Positions 55,975 to 64,000 of a stretch of DNA of 64,000 bases are shown here, piece by piece. The notes under the pieces were generated by a model. The model made no database searches and was not told the origin of the DNA. It saw nothing but the letters and a program-made list of their open reading frames with translations. Made by a program: the position numbers and the translations under genes. Positions within the stretch are counted from its first letter, which is position 1, and each line of letters begins with the position of its first letter. The stretch is from Leucocoprinus leucothites (taxonomy: Eukaryota; Basidiomycota; Agaricomycetes; Agaricales; Agaricaceae), in the NCBI GenBank assembly GCA_013368445.1, contig JAACJO010000051.1, positions 1-64,000 of the forward strand. Reading direction: 5' to 3'.

Positions 55975-56660
55975 TTATGCTGAGGCGAAGAATGCACGCT
56001 CACGCTGTTGTGGAGAGGTCACAGACGGATCCTCGAGGGTTATGGACAAATGATTTGAGTCGATCGATGGGATGGCGCTATAGACAATAGAACTCTGGAT
56101 ACACGGTGGCCATAATTCCGGGCAGAGGGCTATATTGAGCTTGCGAAATAACCGCCGAGAGTGCAACAGGAGTATATTTAAAAGGCGATGGGCGCTATAA
56201 ACATCCGACATGAGCGGGTGTACAGAATTCAGAACCGGGACGGCAAGAGTCTTTGTGTCAAACGTGTCAGGCATGACATCCTCGGCGGTGCCGATCTTTT
56301 ATTTACTCAGAGAAGAGCGTCTGCCATCAGCCGCCCAACAGTTTCCAGTGCGCTGATGCCAACATAGAGGTGATCGATGGCAGGTGATAATTGGATGGCG
56401 AGGGAAAAGCCAATAATAGAAGCCGTCGCAGCCAGTGAGTATTTTCGTCGATCAGCGCTGTGGGGATTTTCTGGATGGCCATGAAATTCGAACCACCGTC
56501 TTGTGACCACCAGGGCGAAAAACCGCAGGCTCTCGATATAAAGTCCATGCCCATAAGATATGCCGGTGCCGTCGTGTAATCCACGCAGTCTCTTGACAGG
56601 GAGTGCTGCGGTGTCGGAGAAAGGAGAAAAAGGGGAAAGTAAAGTTGTCGGCGCCTTCAT
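55975..56660 (-). CDS. hypothetical protein (weak, two frames)
   Basis: Two adjoining minus-strand frames: one from MKAPTTLLSPFSPF with SLAATASIIGFSLAIQL, the other with SDVYSAHRLLNILLLHSRRL and ending FFASA. A GTAAATA donor after DALL could begin an intron linking them. Hydrophobic segments are present but no domain is recognised. Confidence 0.3.
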
Positions 56661-57075
56661 AAATTGTCGTTGCGAGGGGTGCTGTAAGTCTGTGACTCGC
56701 GAGTCGTCATCTCGTCAGGAAATAGCACAGCTATACATAGTGATAGCGAAAAGGTTTTTTTTATTCTGCCGGGGGAAGGGAGGGGGTGCTACGCACAGTA
56801 CAGCCGCCGAGGAACCCATGCTAGGCTATACAGCGAGCGCGGACTGCAACGCGGCAAATAGGCAAATTGAGGGTGCCTAGATAATGTAATGAACAGGAGG
56901 AGGGTGGACAGTGTTATACATAAAGGGCTGCCCAAGTGATGGGTGATCATATGTTGCTTGTTTTGATTCTACTGTGCCTCCATTGTTCCTCCGAGCGCTC
57001 GTCTCCAATTGATTTTTATCTCACCTACTTTCGCCGAACGCCTTTCCTCCTCTCTTCTCGTATCCTGAAACTCGT

Positions 57076-60000
57076 ATGAGCGCGCTTGGTCGACCTGACA
57101 GGCCCATAAGCGGTAGACAGTTACATTCTACCCACTCTCAGCAGCCGCAGTACGAAGAGCAAGAGTGGATGACTAGAGTTGGCAGTGGAATGGTGATCGG
57201 GGGCGAAAAAAGGCTTGGCACCGGCAGCGACGCGATCGACGGCGACCACGCAGCGCCAAACAATGACAACGTCACTTTATCCACCTCCGTCAACGTCAAG
57301 AACGGCCATAGCGCAAAGAAGAAGAAGCGGCATTCACGGCCAACGTCGCTGTCGTTGACAACCGGCGTGGGCGAGTGGTTGCAGAGAGGAGTCAGGAGCC
57401 TGGCCATGAGCTCATGGGCCAATCCTTCAGCCAGCAAACGTACCTCGATGCCACCAGCTTCAACCACCTCGCGCTCGTCTGACGTTACACGACTGGATTC
57501 CAACCCAGCGCCTACATCAACGCCAGGAGAGGTTCAAGTTCCGCGAGTGCTGCAGGAGGGGACATGGATGACCAAGGTGTCTGGCAAGAAGCAAAAGAAG
57601 ATGTTTCTCAAGCTTGATCCTGACATGGGTCATATAGTGTGGCATTCGAAGCAGCCCAGAATCAGTATGTCATTTCCCTTCTTCTCTCCTCGTGTGCGTG
57701 ACGAGCCACTGACGCTGGTGGCGTTTTTCTAGTTCCCATCGAAAACATCAAAGAGATTCGCTCAGGCCCTTCCACACGCCTTCATCGACATCACTTCCAA
57801 CTCGCCCAAGACTACGAAAACCTATGGATCACGGTCATCTACATGCTCGAAGGCCACTACAAGATCCTTCATCTCATTGCTCCGTCCGAGGACATCTCTC
57901 GCATGTGGGACACGACACTCCGGAAGCTTCACGCTCATCGGATGCAGCTAATGACGGGGCTTGGGAATATCGAGGAAAGGCAGCGAGTTTGGGAAAAGCA
58001 GTACTGGAAGGGCGCTGACGTCGATCGCGACCATCGACTGACGTTTGAAGAGGTCGAGAAGATGTGCAAAAAGTTGAATATCAACAGCCCCCGCGATAAT
58101 CTTCTTCAACTATTCAAGGTGCGTCAGTTTTTTGTACATGTTCGCCCGAGCTAATTCCATTGCAGCAAGCCGACGCCTACGACAGGCGATACCTGGATTT
58201 CGAAGACTTTCGCCGGTTTGTCAAGCTGCTCAAGACACGAAAGGAGATCGTGCGCCTTTTCGAGTCTCTCAAGGGAAAATCTGAACATTTCGACTTTGAA
58301 GTCTTCTCCCAATTCATGCGCCGCGACCAAAAATCTACACTCCCCCCTCCTGCCCTACACTCATTATTCGAAAAATACTCTATTCCTGTCTCCGTTCCCT
58401 TCACGTCAACGTCTCCACCAGCAACACCTCATCCAGGGAAAGGCATAGAGTCCTATTTTGACCTTCGTCCAGCTGCATCTCGTTCCCTCCGCTCCAGAAA
58501 CGAACGCTTACGCCAGAAACATTTACATCCTTCCTCCTCTCTCCAGATAACGCGCCGTTCGCCTCCCCCTCCATTCCTCTCTTCCTCCGAAACAGAGTGA
58601 TACCCCTTCCCTTCCTACACCCTCCATTACGAGTCCACCAGGCACGATCCCAGCAACGTCTTCCCTCCCCTCCACAAGACATGACATGACCCACCCACTT
58701 TCATCCTACTTTATCTCTTCTTCGCACAACACCTACCTCGTAGGTCATCAGCTCGTCGGTTCCTCCACAGTCGAAGGCTACATACGCGCTTTGCTTGCTG
58801 GCTGCCGTAGCGTGGAAATCGACGTCTACGACGGCTCTGGTTCCGGCGATTCAACCCCTGAAGATCCTACCTCTCCTCCTAACGGCACAGCGCCCTCGAC
58901 TTCGACAGCCACTCCATCCATCACTCCCTCGTCATTACTCAGCGAGCCTATGGTATTTCACGGCCATACGCTCACGTCAAAAGTCCCTTTGCGCCAAATT
59001 TGTCAGGCCATCATGAAGTATGGCTTCATCGCGTCGCCTTATCCAATTATCATTTCCGCCGAAAATCACTGTAGTCTCCTAGGGCAGGAGTTGATGGCGA
59101 AAATTATGATCGAAGAGTTTGGTGACGCGTTGGTGAGGTACCCGATCGATGGTCCCAATCTCGACGATATCATGACTCCGACACACGCGTCAGCCACTGG
59201 AGGAGCGGGAGAAGGTAATTGGCTAGGAAAAGGAAAGATTACACAACTACCTAGTCCAGAGGAGCTGAAGGGAAGAATCCTACTCAAGACCAAAAACTTG
59301 ATGCTAGGAAAATCGGACAGTCTTCCCCTTTCGCGAGCAGTTACGTCGAGCGAGTCGGAGGTCGAGCCGTCCGGTAGTACCAGCGAGAGCGATACGGCCT
59401 TTAATGGTGTCGCTGGGATGCTTTCGAGGTCGTTATCCGAGAGGATTGGAAGGAAAGGATCGAAGAAGAAAAAGAGCAGCGGAGAGGGTTCTGACATTGT
59501 TAGAGGTACGCTTCATTCGTTTTCTTATTATGTCTATGCTGACATTGATTATAGAAGGCTTGATAAAAGCCAGCAGTGTCCTACAGCGAGTACGCAGCGT
59601 CGGTAGATCCAACGCTCCCTCTTCTATCGCTCTTCCCAATCAATCCTCGTCTTCTCTATCGTCCGGCCGTTCCTCAACCCACGCGAACCCAACTGGTATT
59701 CCGATTAGCATTCAGACCGGAACCCCTGGCTCAACGCCAAACACATCAACGATGCAACTTACCTCTCCACCCCTTGTTTCCTCCCCCGCCCCTCTTTCTC
59801 CGTCCATTTCAAACCCGATCTCCGCATCGCTCCCCCTACCTATTCCCATCTCACGAAACCGATCATCCACGGCCGCATCGAGGCCACCCACTGCATACAA
59901 TTATGGCCAGCCGGGTTCTTCTGTCACTTCAACTTCGAGCATTGGTTCATCGGTCCTCGACAATGCTGCCACATCATCCTCTGCTGCCGCCCAACTCGGT

Positions 60001-61329
60001 GCACCGGGCTCGTATAGCGGCTCAACTTCAATTCTCTCGTCTTCCTTTGGTACAACTGCTAGTGGAGGAGGGTTATCTCTCGTGAGACGGACGTCGAAGC
60101 ATGGCTCGCAATCCAAATCCCACATGAAGCCCAAGATGAGCATGGCACTTGTTGCTTTGCTCGTCTACACCGTTGGCGTTAAATGTCATGGACTCAAAAA
60201 GTCTGGGCATATCTACCTAAATCCAGACGAGAATGGTGCTGTGTCTGATACCAAGTCCACCAAATCTTCTAAAGCGAAGGATAAGGAGAAGTCAAAGGAT
60301 GGACAGGAGCTTGAGGCGTGGTACGCACCCGAGCATATGTTCTCTCTTTCGGAGAACAGTGCGAACAAGTATCTGAGGACGTGTATGCTGGATTTGATTA
60401 AGCACACCGAGGGGCATCTGGTCAGGGTGTATCCGAAGGGAATGAGGATGCGGAGTACGAACTTTGAGCCGCATAGGTATTGGAGTGCAGGGTGTCAGTT
60501 GGTAGCTATCAACTGGCAGACGTTTGGTACGTGAATCATCATTATTTTTTATTCTTGCCGTTTGGTTTACTTCTATTTAGACCTGGGCTATGTGATCAAT
60601 CACGCGATGTTCCAGCGTAACGCGCGATGCGGCTACGTCCTCAAACCACCACCACTTCGTCATCTCTCCAAACCCGAGCATAATCCAGAGAAGTGGAGGA
60701 AACAACGACATCAACTCAACATCACCATCATCTCCGCTCAGCAGCTACCGAGGGTCAAGGTGAAGGACGGGAGTGGACACGAAGTCATGAGCATGGAGAA
60801 AGATTCGAAGGATAGGGAAAAGGACGATGAGGGGAAGACTGTAGATCCCTACGTTGAAGTTTCGTTACACGTTCCAGAGTGGACGTACTGCGTCTCTCCT
60901 TCCCTCCCCTCCTCTACCCACCCAAGTCCACCCACCAGCTCCTCTGCATCGATGCCCGAGCCGCCTCTTCGATTCACAACGTCTTCTTCGAAAACCCACA
61001 CCGCACGTACGCGCACGATCAAGAACAACGGGTTCAATCCGATTTGGAACGATACACTTCAGCTCTCGTTTGACGCACCGACGCAGCCGGGAATGCTTGA
61101 CTTGATATTTCTTCGGCTCCTCGTGAAGCAAGAGTCGGGTGGTGTGGGTATTGGTGGTATCAGCGGTGGTATGAGTGGGTTGGTCGACGGAGGGAATATG
61201 GAGACGTTGGCGGTGTGCTGTGTTTCTTTGGGTGAGGTGAGAGAGGGGTATAGGCATTTGCCCCTTTATGATGCCACTCTGTCGCAGTACCTGTTCTCGA
61301 CACTTTTTGTGAAGGTTGGCGTGGTGTAG
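57076..61329 (+). CDS. phosphoinositide-specific phospholipase C, delta type
   Basis: Hydrolyses PIP2 to IP3 and diacylglycerol in calcium signalling. Exons: 57076-57664, 57733-58118, 58166 to about 58598 (with one unresolved join before the X box), to 59505, 59555-60526, 60581-61329. Domains in order: Ser-rich N terminus; PH-like region (WMTKVSGKKQKKMFLKLD, IENIKEIRSGPSTR); EF-hand region (DVDRDHRLTFEEVEKM, RRYLDFEDFRRFV); X box with SSHNTYLVG, VEIDVYDG, FHGHTLTSKV and SAENHCS; a long Ser-rich insert; Y box with YTVGVKCHG, MFSLSENSA, RVYPKGMRMRSTNF and YWSAGCQLVAINWQTF; C2 domain with KTVDPYVEVSL and NNGFNPIWNDTLQLSF. The catalytic His, Glu and Asp residues are all present. The frame breaks at 58600 (TGA) and resumes at an ACAG acceptor near 58595; the donor was not identified. 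Confidence 0.9.
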
Positions 61330-61546
61330 AGAGGGTTTGGTGAGTGTATACCAAGGCATACCCACAGGTTTTTTATGGCTCTTAAGTTATTGGTTTTTTG
61401 TTATCTATTGATTTGTGTTGTATACAGAAGATGTAGGAATAATAATACATATCGAGTAAGGATTATGGATGTGCGTTTAAGAGCCTGAAACAGGCGCTTG
61501 GGTTCCTCGATGCCTACGCGATGCACAGAAAAAAAAGTAAAAACAC

Positions 61547-61634
61547 TGACCACCGCAGGGGTCGAACCTGCAATCTCCTGATTCATGACGTATAATAATC
61601 GTAGTCAGACGCGATGCCATTTCGCCAGGCGGCC
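61547..61634 (-). tRNA. tRNA-Arg (ACG) with intron
   Basis: 88 nt on the minus strand. The acceptor stem is GGCCGCC/GGTGGTC with two G-U pairs and discriminator A. The A box is TGGCGAAATGG. The anticodon stem is TCTGA/TCAGG with loop CT-ACG-A, followed by an intron of about 16 nt one base 3' of the anticodon. The T arm is GCAGG-TTCGACC-CCTGC. The canonical intron position and intact stems support a functional gene. Confidence 0.88.
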
Positions 61635-62794
61635 TGCATGTTCTTTAACAATGGTGCCTTCCTGCCCTCCTCCAGCGAGGTAGAGTTTGAATCGTAACTG
61701 CTGCCAGTACAATGGCCCATGGAGGCTCAGGAATATAAGCAGTATCAAACGATAACTAATTCTTCGGAGCCTCTGACGAAAACACCAACCCCCGGAGTAC
61801 TACAGCTGCGAATCATCATCGATGATACCCCATGATGTGGTGTATGGGTCAACCGATAAGCGGAAAACTAATCATCACAAAACAGTAAACGACAAATCTA
61901 GATACAACGGCTACATTAAGGACTGCTTAACGATTCGTGCCAACAGAGCCCTACGCCTCTCCATAGAGGAGGTCGATACTGGCTGGCTGCAGAGATATTA
62001 CATTCACCAGCGTTCTTTACCAATTGTAATGCACCGAATCTAACTCCACTGGAATTGTCAACTCAATCACCTGGTTGTTGCGTCTGTGAATTCATTTTGA
62101 CAGTAGATTTTTACCCGAGGTTTCGAACGGACAAGTTGTCAAGATATGAGGGCTTGTACTCTCGCTGACCTGTGTGATTTCTGATCGACAGATCATACAA
62201 TTCATGTACTTATGTCAAATTACTTTTTCAATAATATTTGTATTAACTGCTGTTCTTCTGATACTATGCGTTCTACTTTGCCGAACTCGCCTCCTTGAGA
62301 GAAAATCACCTCGCGAAATTTGAGAACGACTCCTCCCCAGATACTTTGACGTGTGTTGCGACGTTGAACTACGGTACTGAGATGCTGTGATCAGTTCTCC
62401 GAGATGACATGGGAACAACAGGTGATGACTACCACCCGTCATCGTCACAATGCAACGCAATGTTCAACAAGAAAACCGGTATGATACGCGTCTATGAGCA
62501 CTGCAATACTGTGGAGCGCTCCGTATATTCCTATAGTGAGCACCTGGTCAGACTTTAGGATGAAAATGTGATAGCTCCTCCCACCAAAAATGGTAAATCC
62601 GGAATGGGGAAATGGGTCTGAGTGTGGTGTAAAAGGGGTAAATGTGAATATGCTAGTAATCGCTACAACTAGCGCAGGAGGGTCTCTCATAGCCCAGTGG
62701 AGGCCCTCTGTCAAGTTGGATATCACCATGTACACTTTAGATTTATATCGCCACCTGCAAAACATTCTTGGATTCATATCTTACCCACTACGAA
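61635..62794. other. intergenic, nothing recognised
   Basis: No coding frame with domain or splice support between the tRNA and the lysozyme promoter. Confidence 0.5.
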
Positions 62795-62802
62795 ATATAA
62801 AA
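62795..62802 (+). promoter_or_regulatory. TATA box of the lysozyme gene
   Basis: ATATAAAA lies 89 bp before the lysozyme ATG, followed by a CA-rich leader, as is typical for highly expressed fungal genes for secreted proteins. Confidence 0.6.
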
Positions 62803-62890
62803 GACCACCATACTGCACTGGTCATCCCAGAACAACAAGACAAACACCCAAATACCGAACCAACTTCTCAGTCGACTCCCTGAAATCACC

Positions 62891-63442
62891 ATGCGAGCAT
62901 TCTTCACTCTCCTCTTTGTCGTCGCTCCTTTCGCTTTCGTCCAGGCCGCACGGGCTGCATGTCCTCCGGACGTTAACGGCGCAACCATCTCTCTCATCAA
63001 AGAGTTCGAAGGTTTTGTTCCGAAACCTGCACCAGACCCTATTGGTCTTCCAACTGTCGGGTACGGCCATCTTTGCAAGACAAAGGGCTGTTCGGAGGTC
63101 AACTTCCCGCTGACAGAAGCTACTGCGACTACGCTTCTTAACGCGGACTTGAAACAATTCACATCCTGTCTCGACAAGGCAATCAAATCGAGCATCAAAT
63201 TAAACAATAACCAGTTCGGAGCGCTTGCCTCGTGGACGTTCAATGAGGGCTGCGGTAATATGCAGTCATCAAGCTTGATTAAGAGGTTGAATAATGGCGA
63301 AGATCCGAATACCGTTGCAGCGGAGGAGTTGCCAAAGTGGAAGCTGGCTGGGGGTCAGGTTTTACAAGGGCTAGTAAGGCGACGTGCCGCAGAAATCAAG
63401 CTATTTCAGACCGCTTCGAGCACTGTCGCTCATCCGTGCTGA
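62891..63442 (+). CDS. secreted GH24 (phage-type) lysozyme
   Basis: 183 residues, single exon. A signal peptide (about 1-22, hydrophobic FFTLLFVVAPFAFV, then ARA) precedes a glycoside hydrolase 24 domain. Landmarks are IKEFEGF with the probable catalytic Glu40, then PIGLPTVGYGHLC, LNADLKQFTSCLDKAI, NQFGALASWTFNEGCG and SLIKRLNNG. GH24 enzymes cleave the MurNAc-GlcNAc bond of bacterial peptidoglycan, so the protein is probably released against bacteria. Six Cys residues in the mature part suggest disulfides. Fungal GH24 lysozymes are thought to derive from bacteria or phages. A TATA box and leader lie upstream. Confidence 0.9.
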   Translation: MRAFFTLLFVVAPFAFVQAARAACPPDVNGATISLIKEFEGFVPKPAPDPIGLPTVGYGHLCKTKGCSEVNFPLTEATATTLLNADLKQFTSCLDKAIKSSIKLNNNQFGALASWTFNEGCGNMQSSSLIKRLNNGEDPNTVAAEELPKWKLAGGQVLQGLVRRRAAEIKLFQTASSTVAHPC

Positions 63443-64000
63443 TTGGTACGCGGGGATAAATTCTGTGTTCCAAGTTATTGGAGTTAATTAGTAACAGCAT
63501 TTGCCAAATGTAGTACGTATATTACAAGAGGAACCGATATGTTATGTTATTGTTGATCAGAGCCATCCGGTTCTCCTTTACATTGAACGATTAAAGCCTG
63601 CAGTTGAATCTAGAGGGAGTTCACTCAGAGGCTTAATGGCAGTTATACTAGCAAGTAATTTGATGTAAAGGCATGCTGAGAGTTCAGGGCTGTAACGAGT
63701 GCACCCAAAGCACGCGGAGAAGTACTAAGAGCTATAAACGGAGACGCCACACAAATATGACGTGAAAAAAACAGCATTGCATCGGTGGTCATCGTGAGTT
63801 CAGGTTTGCTGGCGAAGGGCATGGTTCGGGAACATCATTCTTCAAGAGTGTAGTATTATAGTTTGATTCTGAGTCCCTGGGAGAGGTAATTGCTGAGAAG
63901 GAATTTGCGGAAAGGACTGAGAGAAATTCTTCCCAGCGTTTTCAACAACATGATCCTTCCATCCACCAGGCGAACTGGAGAAAATTCAAAGATAAAACTG
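63443..64000. other. 3' flank, nothing recognised
   Basis: No gene seen to the end of the window. Confidence 0.5.

Noticed and set aside
62090..62130. GGTTTCGAACGG resembling a tRNA B box
   Set aside because: No A box or stem structure upstream; probably chance.
1..64000. Subtelomeric location implied by telomere-linked helicase-like genes
   Set aside because: No TTAGGG/CCCTAA arrays are present, and a conserved block lies on one side; the position along the chromosome cannot be told.

Overview
The window looks like genomic DNA of a filamentous basidiomycete (Agaricomycetes; a Rhizoctonia-like fungus would fit, but I cannot prove the genus). The evidence is the short introns (about 50-65 nt, GTNNGT or GC donors, CTRAY branch points), a fungal delta-type phospholipase C, decayed Ty1/copia and Ty3/gypsy elements, an intron-bearing tRNA-Arg, and expanded fungal zinc-finger/recombinase/helicase genes. 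It is mostly an accessory island (1-57 kb) joined to a conserved block (57-64 kb).

Left part (0-18 kb). The window opens inside the 3' end of a helicase gene, here called TLH-like copy 1 because it resembles telomere-linked RecQ-type helicases. It is broken by a frameshift and an expanded 27-bp coding minisatellite. Relics of copia and gypsy retrotransposons follow. Next come two sets of palindromic repeats, directly in front of TLH-like copy 2 (8.5-14.0 kb). Copy 2 appears open throughout: two C2H2-type fingers, a tyrosine-recombinase-like domain, a DExH/RecQ-like helicase core and a C-terminal Cys/His domain, all in one gene. A 120-bp MITE candidate, weak gene models and a 32-bp palindromic minisatellite follow.

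Middle part (18-37 kb). This is a chromatin-flavoured cluster. Two paralogous BAH-PHD genes (18.6-20.0 and 35.6-36.9 kb) share intron positions and phases. Two paralogues of an unrecognised protein beginning MP(Q/D)LDWR lie at 20.1-21.6 kb (short) and 29.7-33.0 kb (long). Between them are a small zinc-finger gene, an F-box gene, an internally repetitive gene and a gene that looks like a TET/JBP-type 2-oxoglutarate/Fe(II) dioxygenase (27.8-29.5 kb). I infer that this set concerns DNA-base oxidation and chromatin reading.

Right accessory part (33-56 kb). Five tandem minus-strand units, A to E (A is separated from B by BAH-PHD copy 2), carry the same Cys/His domain found at the C terminus of the TLH-like proteins. 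D and E are intact genes with N-terminal C2HC fingers; A to C are diverged or decayed. TLH-like copy 3 (51.1-44.1 kb, minus) follows, with triplicated 5' exons, a GC-AG intron inside its Walker A motif and two in-frame TGA codons. Beyond it are SINE-like tRNA-derived repeats, a palindrome-rich minisatellite and poorly supported genes.

Conserved block (57-64 kb). Phosphoinositide phospholipase C, tRNA-Arg(ACG) with an intron, and a secreted GH24 lysozyme.

The most interesting possibility is a family of genes that fuse a site-specific recombinase to a helicase and have shed solo zinc-domain genes, sitting beside a duplicated BAH-PHD/TET-like module. All exon models are my own readings from splice signals and frame, without transcripts or database searches.
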